Positions 25,401 to 40,400 of a stretch of 64,000 bases of DNA are shown in pieces. Within the stretch, counting starts at the first letter, position 1. The number at the start of each line of letters is the position of its first letter. Below the pieces are notes generated by a model. It was not told the origin of the DNA. It saw only the letters and a list, made by a program, of their open reading frames with translations, and did no database searches. Position numbers and translations under genes: made by a program. The stretch comes from Bolinopsis microptera (lineage: Eukaryota > Ctenophora > Tentaculata > Lobata > Bolinopsidae), in contig NC_087072.1 of NCBI RefSeq assembly GCF_026151205.1, positions 3,057,375 through 3,121,374 on the forward strand. Reading direction: 5' to 3'.

Positions 25401-28400
25401 GACAATAAAGGCGGGAACAGCTGAAGCCGGAAAGAAGTCTAGTTACCTGCTGAGAGTGGACGGGATTGCTGACTACTCTGCATCTTCTACCCTAGATGTC
25501 GCAAGTTTGTGCTTACTTATCATAAATATTTTTCCATTATCCTCTTTCGAGGGCCTTTTACCATGTTGGAATTGCTTCAGGTTCCACGCGTACGTTTACA
25601 ATTTCCCCTAACGTTTGTGCCTAAATAAACCTCTTCTCTCAGCGATAAAATACGAGCCGTCTACGATAAACCTAGTCCTGGGTACCTCCTACAAGTTCAC
25701 TGTCACTTTAACGGGATACTCCGCTGACTACTCTTCCAAACTCGCCTGGATGCTGGACTCAACCAAGCTTACTGCCGAAACTGTAAGTGATTTGGAGGTT
25801 GTGTAGCATAAACCTATATCGTTCGATTGATAAAAACGATATGATGTGCTTACAGAGATTTATAAGACACTCAAAATAATCTGCATAACAACAACTCAAT
25901 TCTGACCGAACTAATAATAAATCTGTCACAGCCGGTATGGACGGCGGAAACGAAGACCTTGACTTCAATTGTAAACGCTGTCGGAGCCAAGTCCGGGGCT
26001 CCTAACAATCTCAAGTTCATCATGACAACTAGCTATTCTACTTCTGAAGCAATGGCTAAGATTGAAGTTTCAGGTTCGAATCAATGTTAAACAATGAATA
26101 TTTGCTTCGAGTAAAGTTTTAGAGATTTATGAGATTTACATGAAATTGGCATATGGCATGCTCGGAAAGAATATCTATTGTGACTATAATAATTGTATAT
26201 TAGATTGGCGACGCTTTCTAAAATTGATAATAAATGTCCTTAATAATTTGTCCTTTCCTAGTTGAAATCTCGTGTCTCTTTTTCGCAGTGTGATCTAGTT
26301 TTCTTCATCCCGAATTGATTTAGCTCTCTTCAAAACCTTGGTCACATGATCTGAACTGTTGAATGTGAAATCCTCCATTTGAGACAGCACCTCGCTCATT
26401 TTATCATCAATCCCATTTTCCAGCTCTTCTTTCGACAATATCATTGCAAATTTCCTCAAATTCGAGGGATCTAGTGGAATTTCTCTAGCTGGGGGCACAC
26501 CAAAACTTCTAGAATGAACTACTGTCGGTTCCATGGCTCTCAGCTCTGCTTTCTTTTTACCAATAATACTCTGCTCCGTCTTATCACCAGCCCTCTGAAA
26601 CTCCAATTGTGCCTCTTTTACACTGGAGGTTGGGTTGTTCCTGACTTTGCTTAATTCCTGAACAAATTTCTTACGACTTAGGGGATCTTGCGGAATTTGT
26701 CTCGCTTGGGGCACAGCACCAGAGCTTCTAGAATACACTACTGTCGGTTCCATGGCTTTCAGTTCTGCTTCCTTCCTATCAATAATAATCTGCTGCAGCT
26801 CCATGATAGTCTTCTGATTCTTTATCTTCTCCTCTCTGAGCTCCTCAACAGCTGTAGCAAGCGGCAAAGCATTCTGTAAAAGCGGAACGCTGCAAGTGTG
26901 AAGCAAGCAGCTCACAGCTTCCAGCCACTCACACAGCTGCCCTCGTGTCACGTGTCCCTGGTTCAAGGTTTCTGATCGTATACTCTGATGATCGGTCAGG
27001 CTTAGTGTTTGACATATGTCATCGAGAATTGTGTCCTGAGCATTCACCACTTGTTCGATAAAATCCTTGCTGAACGGCCCCCTGGTTAACTGTTCCATGT
27101 ATTTACTGGTGAGAGAAGCAGACATCTTCAATAGAGTATTTGTGCGCTGAGGTTGTTTTTGGTTGTATTTCTTTAAGTAGAACAAAGCCTAATGTTCACC
27201 AGCAATAACAACTACGGAAGCAAAAGACAGAAAATAACGAGTGTAATAAAAAGATTTTATTTTGACAGTTAGCATCAAATATCGCACAAACCTGCGGAGA
27301 TCGTGTGAGCGTGTCTAACGCTCCCGCTAAATGTAACACTGTTCCCAGAGATCCACTACGAGTCACACGTGCAGATCAAGGAAGGAAGTTCACTGATGCT
27401 CACGTGTAAGGTGACCAACTCTCATAATGACATCACGGCACAGGTCACCTGGACTAACGATGGGAAGAGTATGGCTACTGGAGGTGATATCACCATCACC
27501 CCTCAGTACACCACTGGCACCAAGATATTCGAGTCAGCTCTCAAGGTTTTCTTTTTTATATAGTTGACATTGTTTATTATCTCGTCTATTTTAATGATAG
27601 TGTTCGTTTCAGATTAATTCGTATATGTGACTCCCACTGATTGTCAGTCTCAGTTTTAATCTCTGATTTCCTGACAGGTTACCAACTACAAGAAAGATGA
27701 CACAATCTACACGTGTGCAGTTACCATGGCCGGGTCGACAACCAAAGTCGCCAAGAATATCTGGCAGTTCAAGTTCTTTGAAACTAGCCAAGCTGTTAAA
27801 GTCGGGGAGGCAACCACCACACTCACCTGCAAAGTTAGCGGCGCTGAGCTCAAACCCACTTCGTGGACTTGGACTCCTGCCAAGACTTCAGTTTACTTCG
27901 AGGTGCGTTTCTTTATACAGTGACTAATCCTTTTCAAATGAAATAGCTTAAATTATTTTACGAAGAACTCTTAACATCTTCAATCTTGTCTGTGTGAAAT
28001 TACCATGGTGAATTAGGCAAATAGGTACAATGCTGACCGGCTATTAACCGGTTAATATTAGCCGGTTAATAGCCAGTCGACATTTTACCTATTTGCCGTA
28101 AATTATTACCGAATCTAAAATTAAAATGTTCAGCAATCAGAGAGTGAATGGAACAATGACGAAGGATCCCAGGAGAGTTACATCAAACTCTTCAATATTA
28201 GGGAAGATCAGGACTTCGTCTGCAAAGCTATAACTGGAGGATCTTCTTTTGAGAAGGCAGTCGTGGCTAATGCCTACAGTAAGTTTATCTTATTTAGAAT
28301 CGGTTTGTTCTTACCAACTTAATATGAGCTGTATATTGACCAAAGGTCTCAAATGATCAATTACTATAACCCATAACCACATAACCACCACCAGCAATGA

Positions 28401-31400
28401 AAGTAAAGGGAGACGTAGAAGGGATCAAGTATGTGAACAAAGACACCACAGCCCCCACAGTCATCGACATTGACTTGAAGGGACTGAAACTAGACATCAG
28501 GATCACAGCAACAGCCGGGAGTGACACCTACAGATCTTGGGAGACATCTGAGAGCTACAAGTGGACTAAGACAGTTACCAGTGACAGTACTCACTACGCA
28601 CTTGAACTTCAGAAGTTCACAGGAACAGTAACCACGATGAACTTCGTAACAAGTCGTATGACTCCAGCTGATTATAAACCAGCCAAAGATCTGGGACACT
28701 CCATCACAGAGGCACTGACAGTCAAATTCTTCTGTAAGTAGAAAGAACTCAAGCATCTAAAGTTGTATTTCGGGGGAAATTAAAAATTAACTTCCATTCA
28801 ACTGTTTTAGTTTTTAAATTATAAGTATGAATCTAATAGTGCGTATAACACATTCAGCTGGCACAGTGACAGCTAATGCTATCGTGAAAAGCGGAGAATC
28901 TGCAGCTCTGACCTGCAAGATAAGTGGCGCAGACCTGACCCAGTTCCTGCACTGGACACCCGGGCACGATACTAATCTTAATAAGGACGAGAAGTTGTCT
29001 GTTGTCACTACTTACGATAAAACCACTGGTAAGTCGTACAACAACCCTCATATTCAGGCCATTTACACTTTGTTTCTGTCTAGTTCTAATGTACCGTCAC
29101 AATAGTGACTTTAATATACCAGATCATTTGACAATTTGACCCAATGTCTTTGCTACAGACGTGTCTTTATTCATCATAATAGTTAGTTGCCTTGTAAACT
29201 GATATGGCTGGTATCGTATCTGATCGCTGATAAGCTCACTAAACTCATCTTCTCCGCAAGATACAACAACCTCTGTCCTGACCACACCCTCTCATCTTAC
29301 CACATCTTCCTCCTTCATGTGCAAAGCTCTCGACTTCTCCGGGACTTCTAAAATCTGGTACTTCGGTAAGTGCAGGCCATTTGGTACTGTTCATGTGAAG
29401 ATTTATGTGCGCTATTTTAGATCAAACGAACGTTTTATGGAGTTATTATTTCCGACAATTCTTGCTTTTGTACCCAGAGGAACATTTGTCTGAGTAAAGT
29501 TCAGCTGAAATTTTGTTTAAAGCGTCAATTAACCCTTATCTACTTCCAGAAAAGAAGGCTTATGGAACAAAAGCAGAAGCAGGAAAGTCAGCAACCCTAG
29601 TGTGTGCTATTGTTGGTTCTCCTGTCGCACCTATTGAGATCTACTGGATAGATGGGGACAATGCTAACACGAAGTACAAGAGTTCAGGTGAGTCCAACCT
29701 ACTTTGTGTAATTTTTAGTAATATATAATATGTATTACATATTACATAATGCATATTATAAAGTAAGTAATACATAATTAGATAGCAGGTACATTATCTT
29801 ATTCCTCCGTCTCCCATTCAAGGTTTAACGTTTGTGCCTTCTATATATAACGTAACACCTCGACAAAGTTGTAAGCCCTGAAATTTCAGCCGTGACTGCA
29901 GGACACAAAGTAACAGACTCTGCATTCGACTCGGCGAAAGGATACCTACTGTCTACCTTGAAGGTTGATACGGTTGATAAAGACAAGAAGTTCACGTGTT
30001 ACATGGACGTTAACAATGTCAAATCTCAAGCTGAGGTTATGATTGACGTTATTGGTAAGTTGAAACTTGAACATATCTTATGTATCTTTATATTTGAAGC
30101 TGTGAAGTTTGACACTGATAAACGGTATTTATTGCCAGTTTTATAAATCCTAAGTTCAGATCAAGACCTATTAGTTCTCATATTTCAGCTCTAACTAAAA
30201 CTGACGTAACGGTATTGACTGGTAAAGATATCGACGTGCCAGTAACTGTAACCGGTGTTGCATCTGGAGATTGTGCAAGTTACGTATCCTTCACAAGCGG
30301 AGAGACAGTGTACCACTCATCCCAGAAGGACATGATCACCTCTACTGCCCTCTCCAGTGGAACCCAGAAGTTCACCTTGCATATGAAGAGTGTTACAAAA
30401 GACACTGTATGGACCTTCGCTATCGACATTCCTGCACCTGCTATACTGGACTCTAAGACCACCACAAAGTTTGATGAGACAATGAATGTGGATGTGTTGG
30501 ATGTCTCGGTGACACACGGGAGTGGACCAGCTGACACAGACGTTAACTTACTGTGCTCGGTGACAGGATCTCAACACGACCCGACCTTCCTATGGACTGT
30601 TGACGGAGTGGCTCAATCCAACACTGACGACACTGAGTCTACCTTCAACACAGCCACCGGAGCTAAGACCTCCACTTGGAAGGCAGGAAAACTCTCAAAA
30701 GACACCGCTTACCAGTGTATTGTAGCCTGGGGCGGACCTGCTGTGTACACACTAAATACATATTACGATGTGTTCACCATGAAGATGGATGACGCTTACA
30801 TCATCACCACCCACACCAAGACTATCACCTGTCACCTGGACGGTGCTAAAATGGAAACTCTCAAGGAACTGCAGTGGTTCGAGGAGACCACTGAGTTGGG
30901 AGCCACTTCCTTTACGAACACCTTCGGAGCCAGCAAGAGCACATCAGTCGTCACTTCTACCATAACCTTAGACAAGAACTACAAATGCAAGGTCGCTGGA
31001 GAGTCCGTGACCAAGAAAATAGACCTGTACACTGTATCTTGTACCACTGGGGTTGCAGCCTCTGGACAGAAGGCAACTGTTGTGTGTACTCTAAACGGGC
31101 TCACCGTCAGACCTGAGATCACCTGGGACCTGGCAAGTGGAACCTACAAGTCTGAGATAAATGATAATGATAAAGCACAGGGTGTTATCTTGATAACACT
31201 GGAGATAACAGCTCTGACTAAAGATGAGGCCCCTAAACTCTCCATATTGTCACCAGATGGGAACACTCAACATGTTACACTACATGCTTATGTTACTGGT
31301 GGGTACAAGTGTAATTTCGTATCATAATAAGTTTCATTTTCTAGCTTTACTTGGCATTGTTTGTTTTGCGCATGGAGGGTTATTTTAACAAATTTTATAA

Positions 31401-34400
31401 ATTAAAAATAATTATTTTGAAATTGCTAACTCCTCGCAGCACTGACCGCCTCCTCTACGACGGTAAATTACGGAGACAATGCAAAGTTGACTTGCATCCT
31501 CAAAGGATCAAGTGCAGTACCTACCATCACTTTCAAAGATGGAAATACGGTCTTAGCAGACGTTGCGGTAAGTTTTGAATCATGGTTTTTTTTTTTGGGA
31601 AAATACATAACATTCTTAATCCGTATACAAATCAGTTGTTTAACGCCGAAAAAGAGTAGTAACTGTAAGGACTAGGGAGATCTATGAGTAAAACTTTTTT
31701 TAATTCTTCCAACTTTAGTACCAGGAACTCTGAAACATACAATGCTTTATAGTCCATTTTTTAATAAACTTTAACTCATGAACCTACTTTATGTTTTAGA
31801 AGACTCCATTAGTGAACGGAATGTTGACCGCCACTGTGACGACCCCCAACACTGTTACCTCTGACAAAACCTACACCTGCGAGTTTGTGATAGCAGGGGT
31901 AAAGTTCACTGCTAGCCCTAAGATTGATGTCATCAAACTGGTAGCTACCGGAGTAACTGCTGTCCCCGCCGGATCACCGTATACCTTTACATGTTCATAC
32001 AGGTAACAGTCAGCTCCTTCCCAAAACATGGCAGCTTACGGTCACCTCAACAAATATTACTCTCGCTTGAACGTCCGCAAAATTCTAGTCACATGACCCA
32101 ACAATCATGATCCAACTTTACCGATTCTGTTGCAGTGAATCACAAGAGACACACACAGTGATATGGACAGGATCAGTAGGTGAGACAACGAACCAGGCTG
32201 GTACAGCTACAACAGCCGGCAAGACTGGTTCCAGTACCTTGACAGTGGCAAAGATAGCGGCAGACTCACACGTGACCTGCAGTATTGGAGAGGCGAACGC
32301 TCACATTGCTCTGGACATTTACGGTTAGTTGTCTTCTTAAATCTTCGGGAAAGTGTTGTGTGGGGATCATAATAGATTATCATCTACATTTTGACATAAT
32401 GACCAATAATACTGTGACTGATATCTAAATGCTGACAAATGACGGACCCTCTCCTCAGACCTGACAGTGACCATGAACCCGACTACTAAACTGTACTCCG
32501 GAGATTCAGTCAGTATCACGTGTTCCGTCTCAGGACTGAAATCTAGCACCGAGACAACCTGGAAGTGGTTCTCTGGGGCCAATAAGGAGATCACCTCAGG
32601 GATCACTTCCGCTCACGGAAACTCTGTTCTGGTCATGACCGGGTGGGTAAAACAGCACCAGTTAAATTAAGTTAAATTAAGTTAAATTAAGTTAAATTAA
32701 GTTAAATTAAGTTAAATTAAGTTAAATTAAGTTAAATTAAGTTAAATTAAGTTAAATTAAGTTAAATTAAGTTAAATTAAGTTAAATTAAGTTAAATTAA
32801 GTTAAATTAAGTTAAATTAAGTTAAATTAAGTTAAATTAAGTTAAATTAAGTTAAATTAAGTTAAATTAAGTTAAATTAAGTTAAATTAAGTTAAATTAA
32901 GTTAAATTAAGTTAAATTAAGTTAAATTAAGTTAACTTACTCGGATTAATTGTCTGGAGAGACTTACAAATTATCTTCTTCGCAGTAACTAGGCACAAAT
33001 TGCTTACTGAAAGTTACATTTTTTTAAATGTTAAATACCTTGTACTCATACATAAATGATTTAAATATCGTTGTCTATTCACACCACTTTAGAGTTATAC
33101 GGGTTCTTGCTAGTAATTATAAATCAACAACATGTTTTCAAAATCTCTTTATTGACAAGAAGAAAGGTACTCAAAAAGTAAGACTCTGCATTGTATAAAA
33201 GTATTTTCTAGCTCAAGTTTACAAATCCTGCTCGCCTACTGTAACACTACAATTCATTACCACGGAAGTTATAATTTCCTGTATTGGCGTTAACGTTTTG
33301 GTTGAGAACCTGCCCTCCAGACCCAATCTCTACGAAGGTCCACGACTCCACTGCGGGTTTATTTATTGGGTTATTCCCACCGTACGCTCGAGTGTTTCCC
33401 ACTATCTTAATCTTTGCTGGAAGAGATATGAGTGGGAATTCTGCGTACCAACACCCTTTGTCACCGTACTTCTTATCTTGTTGCATCCAGTTTGTGTCAC
33501 CATACCTTTTGAGTGAACCGTGTTCTTTTATGTAGATATCACCGCTGCCTCGATAAGCTATGATCATCCGATTATTACTGACGCCTGATAAGGGTGGAGA
33601 AGGACATTACATTCAATAAACTGTGAGGGTATATCGAGGAATAGATTTATCCTAAAGAAACTACGTTATTTTACGATTAAGACTCAAATCTCCTAAGTTA
33701 TGAGATAAGTTCCAAGTCTTGTGCTGAAAACAAAAAAGGATAATATTTAGGAAACTCACCCAAATATTGAATGTCTCTTATAGGCCCTGAACCCCTTTGA
33801 TAAGACATAGTTGTTAAAACCAACTGAGACAAACATAGCAAAACGATAGATAGAAACATTCCCGCACAAGCAAAACACAAGCAAAACACAAGTAAAGGTC
33901 AATAAATGAACGTATAAAGCTGGAAAGCTGAGTATAGCACTGCTAGTGAGATCATAACCAAAACAAAACTCGTGACCACTACGTAACTTGAGTAGGATTA
34001 TCTGTACTAAATTTAATATATATGTTGAAGGCAAATGAAGTATTAGATGTACATTGTGCATAGAACAACCCATTTATTCCTCAACTTTTGGTCAAATGGG
34101 CATGGGCATCGATGGGCAACAGCTTAAACTTGAGTTATGCTGAAAATAAACATCATGATCGCCGTCCTCTAATTAGCAAGAGTACGGTATTAGAAATATT
34201 TATTTTTCGATTTTTAGTTAGTGTAACGCGAGACATTGAGTAAATTATACTTAAATTGGTAGTTGATTTCCGTTACTTTTGTTAGTGGGCTGACAGAGTG
34301 ACACGAGTAATTGTGATGAGCAATTATCACATAGATTGTGAGAGGTTTGTGTCGGAAGGCGGGTTGACTTAAAGGAACGAAGAAGTATTTTCTGAGTTTT

Positions 34401-37400
34401 ATTTTCTGAATTGTACATCTTAGGATTAAATCATTTAAGAGCACAAATTTTAGATGTTTTCCTAATTTTACAGTGTGCCAAATCTGTGTATTTTGTAAGT
34501 CTCCGCACAAAATTTTGGGGGATCAACACTTAAAATGAGTAGATTCAGACTTGATCATGCTCCTTTGTAGCAGTAGGTTTAGCAAATAGTTTTAAATGTA
34601 AATTTTAGCGTTTACAACCATTATAGTTATTTACACGATACATTCCTTTTACAAGTACAAATAAGTGTCGTATTACAGTGTTAAGTGTACATGACCATGT
34701 TAAAAACGTGCCGTAGAATGGTGAACCATGCAATTATAAAGTTCTAATAACATACTTTATACATATTAGCTTTCAGATGTCATCAAAACCACATCCAAAA
34801 AACCACTTCTATCATGTACATCCGAGCACGTAATTTAACTTCCATGAATATTATCCTCTAGGACTTAGGAAAACGGTCATTTGACACGTTCTTGTGATAT
34901 TAAAGAGCAAGGTAGTTCCTTATAATCTTATAATTTCGAACATTTCAGGCTATCAAACGCTCATTCTCTCAAATGCCAAGCTACAAAGAACGGAAAGATT
35001 GTCTCCAAAGACATTGAACTCAACATAAGATGTAAGTTACCACAAGCTGTACAAATGTCTCTCTCTCCAAATTCTTACAAAGATTTTGTATCTGTATAAT
35101 CTTGTTGGTTAATCTCCAAATCACGATATTAACTGCACTCTACAGATGTGGAGACAAAAGCAATGGCCCACGCTGACCACTACTTCTTCTCCTGCTCCAT
35201 GCACCATTTCGACCACCAACCAGTCCCCACCTACTGGACCAACTCAGCTGGCAAGTTCTACTATCCTACCAAAGAGGAGGTGGTCAGTGACCATGTCGAG
35301 ACGATGACAGATCTGTGGAACAGCAAAGAGGGCAAAGGTCTTATCACTCTCAAGGTGAGTTTGGAGACATTATCTCATTTTATCTGTTGTTCGTAATAAA
35401 AAAGTAACGTATCATCTTTATAACTAAAACAATGACATTATTAACTGAACCCTGTTTACCTCAGTACAACTCAATGACGATAACCTCCGATCTGGTCTAC
35501 ACGTGTAAAGTGGATGTGACCTCGCCTAAGAAGGAGACCATCACCACCATAGCTAAAATAGATCATATCACCGTGTCCGTACCGTCCAGCAAGGTCTACG
35601 TACACACCGGAGAATCTGTAACTCTCACTGCTACCTTCGGTGGTCTGGTTGCTGATTACAGTGACAATATCGTCTGGTCTATCGATGGTAAGTGAAGGTT
35701 ACACTATAATCTTACAATTGAAGAAGTGGCACTGCATCCTTCCAACTAAATAGGCAAAAATTGTGACTTTTTATGTGGGATGTCCATTTACTGTTCATTA
35801 GCTCCTCTATTGTCGACATTAATGTAATTTTCGTGATTGACTCATAGACTTGGATTATGGTTCCCATTGTCAATTTTTTCCAAACTCAACACAACTGAAA
35901 CACTGAAGCACATGACTAATAATTGCTAATAACTCCTCATCTTCTCAGATGCCAAGTACACCAAAGCTGTGGGAAGTGAGGCTGTAACAGTTCAGACGGT
36001 GTACAGCAGTAACAGTGTGGTGACCAAGCTCATTATCACAAACTACAAACTGGGAGATAAGGATGTGGTGGTGATGGTGGACAGGAGCGATGTCAGCCCT
36101 GCTGGAGCTAAAACTACTCTCCACGTGGATCAGTTCGGTTAGTCGCGATCAGATAGTTATCAGATTGACATGGCATTTAGGAGGATTTATTGGAAATTAT
36201 TGCAGGTTTGGAAAATAATACTGTTCCATTTTCAGACATAACGTTTGATAACGCGTACTCTACAAGCTCGGGTAGTGACGTGTCGGTTACGTGTCTGGTG
36301 AGTAATAACAAGGCTAATCCGGACAGCATTGCTATAACCGGACCTACAACCTTCACTTCTACTCAGACAACCGGAAATTTCAATGTGAGTTCCTGCTTAT
36401 CGTTATCTTCATGTCATACGTCTTAAGAAAGTTGTATCTTATCATGCTCACAGTTTCATAAACACAGATGTAGTAGTAATAGATTCTGGTTGAGGCGAAA
36501 GAAAATACTATCCAGTCGATCAAAATAACTTGCCATGACTCTCGGCGAATTAAAAAACGAATGATAATTCTTCCCGATCCGCACAATAGTGTTGCATTAT
36601 AATTTCTACCAGTTTCTTACATCACAGTTTACCCACTATTCTAGGCCGGGTCCTTCAAGAAGGTGTCAGGGGACGGTACTATGGAATGTGCTGTTAAGTA
36701 CGGTACCTACCAAGCTAAAGTAGAGCGGAAGATAGAGCTGATATCTATCATAGTGTCTGATCAGAAGTGGAACACGGCTGGAGACACGGTCTTCACTGCA
36801 ACCATCAGCGATTGTTCCTTTAACTTGGTAGCTGATATTAACTGGTATATCAGTGAGTACACACCCTAGTTCTTCTTTCTTACTGTTCAAATATTCGGCT
36901 TTTCGGATTTCATTGTCACTTGTCAATATTAACTTAACTGATGTGTCTTACAAGAGCATAAACATGTACTTAAACTTCGAAAAAACAAATTATATCCAGG
37001 ATACTACGACGTTCTCAAATCCAGACTTAAATACCACGTTCCCCTTGATCCCAATAACTGTTCTGCCACTAACTCTGATAATTCCCTCCAGACGACCTGA
37101 AACTAACGACAGGCATCAGTAACAGTTACAAGACAGGTCAGAAGGTGGAGAGTATCCTGGTGATAAAAGGAGTTCAGTCTGATGGAACTGTTAAGATCAG
37201 GGTGGGTTCTGATCACGCCGGTAGCGGGTCTGCAACTAAAGCTCTCGAGTATTACTGTGAGTTAATCATAAATGTTACAGCCTTTGTTTGTGGTTGATTT
37301 GTGAGCTGGGAGAACCATATCATGCCGGCAAATAGCAGAATTTGGCCGCCAAGTTTGTTCAGAGAAAAAATGGAGAAAATAACTTATGGTCGTAATACGT

Positions 37401-40400
37401 TTCTAAGCCTACACCCAATTTTGATCAAGTTTGACAGTAATAATTTTCAGACACGAAGATAGAGAAGGTACGAGTTGAGAAGGGTAGTACAGCAACAGTA
37501 ACCTGTAAGCTTGTCTCCTACACCGGCACCGCACTCACTAAACTAGAAGTAACAGCAACAGACGGCACCACCAACAAGAACAACGTGGTTACAACTTCCA
37601 CCGCCAGGGAGGTTACTCTCCAGATTGATAATGTTAGCAAGAAGTGGACCACTTCCTGTTTAGCCACCGTTAACGGGGTCACGTTCACTGACTCCTCCCT
37701 TATATCCCAGTATAGTAAGTCATTTGTTGTGTTTATTTGAGTGGCCGTGTCATTTTATTTTGATTTTAAACCACCCAACTTTAACAGAAATGTAGTATGC
37801 ATCTCTACTGTAACTTGTTAAAAGTACTCGGAACTGCGATTAGTAACAAATTATTTCAGCGTTCACACTGAAGTTGAACAATGCGGCTACATCAGCTACT
37901 AACTGGGTTGATTTGAACCAAGCCAGCACTATGGAGTGTGAGGTTACTGGTAGTGATGACGCTATTTCTGATGCTCCGGAATGGTTTAAATCGTCAACCA
38001 AGGTGAGAACTGATATTGAGATCAGGACATATTATTCGGACAAAAACTTATGGAACCTTTTCTTATGGTGATCGTTAGAGACTAAATTGCATGGTAGCTC
38101 ACAATCAACCATCAAATTTTGGATTATATTTTCAGGTATCAACAGGAATAACAACCACCAGCAACACCAAAACATCCCTGTCAGTCAACATTCCGGAGGA
38201 CTCTTCCTTCACCTGCACATTCCACTTTTCCAAGAACGACTGGGTCAGGAAGTATTTCACCCTGGTGACCAAGGGCTGTAAAACTCCCAGCGTTGCTCAC
38301 GGAGGATACACGCCAGTAAGTGAGCTAAGTAAAGTAGCTCCTGGTGCCGTGCTGTCTGTGTCCTGTACCAACACCACCAAATACCAACTCCAAGGAAACA
38401 GTGCTCTTACCTGTGGGAACACAAGGGACGGGGATACCAACTACTATGCTTACAACACAGATATCCCCACCTGCAAGTTCATGGGTGAGTTTATAAAATG
38501 CTGTCTGCTCGTTCAAGTTGCCTTTTACGACAAGGGCGGTAGATAACCTGGGACAACCTACTCTCAATTCACACCCACTATCCCTCCCTCAGGTGACTGT
38601 AACCTACTCTCAAATCACACCCACTATCCCTCCCTCAGGTGACTGTACCCTACTCTCAATTCACACCCACTATCCCTCCCTCAGGTGACTGTAACCTACT
38701 CTCAATTCACACCCACTATCCCTCCCTCAGGTGACTGTAACCTACTCTCGATTTACACCCACTATCCCTCCCTCAGGTGACTGTAACCTACTCTCAATTC
38801 ACACCCACTGTCCCTCCCTCAGGTGACTGTAACTTACTCTCAATTCACACCCACTATCCCTCCCTCAGGTGACTGTAACCTACTCTCAATTCACACCCAC
38901 TGTCCCTCCCTCAGGTGACTGTAACCTACTCTCGATTCACACCCATTATCCCTCCCTCAGGTGACTTTAACCTACTTTCAATTCACACCAACTATCCCTC
39001 CCTCAGGTGACTTTAACCTACTTTCAATTCACACCAACTATCCCTCCCTCAGGTGACTTTAACCTACTCTCAATTCACACCCACTATCCCTCCCTCAGGT
39101 GACTGTAACCTACTCTCAATTCACACGCACTATCCCTCCCTCAGGTGACTTTAACCTACTTTCAATTCACACCCACTATCCCTCCCTCAGGTGACTGTAC
39201 CCTACTCTCAATTCACACCCACTATCCCTCCCTCAGGTGACTGTAACCTACTCTCAATTCACACCCACTATCCCTCCCTCAGGTGACTGTAACCTACTCT
39301 CAATTCACACCCACTATCCCTCCCTCAGGTGACTGTAACCTACTCTCAATTCACACCCACTATCCCTCCCTCAGGTGACTGTAACCTACTCTCAATTCAC
39401 ACGCACTATCCCTCCCTCAGGTGACTTTAACCTACTTTCAATTCAGACCCACTATCCCTCCCTCAGGTGACTGTACCCTACTCTCAATTCACACCCACTA
39501 TCCCTCCCTCAGGTGACTGTAACCTACTCTCAATTCACACCCACTATCCCTCCCTCAGGTGACTGTAACCTACTCTCAATTCACACACACTATCCCTCCC
39601 TCAGGTGACTGTAACCTACTCTCAATTCACACCCACTATCCCTCCCTCAGGTGACTGTAACCTACTCTCAATTCACACCCACTATCCCTCCCTCAGGTGA
39701 CTTTAACCTACTCTCAATTCACACCCACTATCCCTCCCTCAGGTGACTGTAACCTACTCTCAATTCACACGCACTATCCCTCCCTCAGGTGACTTTAACC
39801 TACTTTCAATTCACACCCACTATCCCTCCCTCAGGTGACTGTACCCTACTCTCAATTCACACCCACTATCCCTCCCTCAGGTGACTGTAACCTACTCTCA
39901 ATTCACACCCACTATCCCTCCCTCAGGTGACTGTAACCTACTCTCAATTCACACCCACTATCCCTCCCTCAGGTGACTGTAACCTACTCTCAATTCACAC
40001 CCACTATCCCTCCCTCAGGTGACTGTAACCTACTCTCAATTCACACGCACTATCCCTCCCTCAGGTGACTTTAACCTACTTTCAATTCAGACCCACTATC
40101 CCTCCCTCAGGTGACTGTACCCTACTCTCAATTCACACCCACTATCCCTCCCTCAGGTGACTGTAACCTACTCTCAATTCACACCCACTATCCCTCCCTC
40201 AGGTGACTGTAACCTACTCTCAATTCACACCCACTATCCCTCCCTCAGGTGACTGTAACCTACTCTCAATTCACACCCACTATCCCTCCCTCAGGTGACT
40301 GTAACCTACTCTCAATTCACACCCACTATCCCTCCCTCAGGTGACTTTAACCTACTCTCAATTCACACCCACTATCCCTCCCTCAGGTGACTGTAACCTA

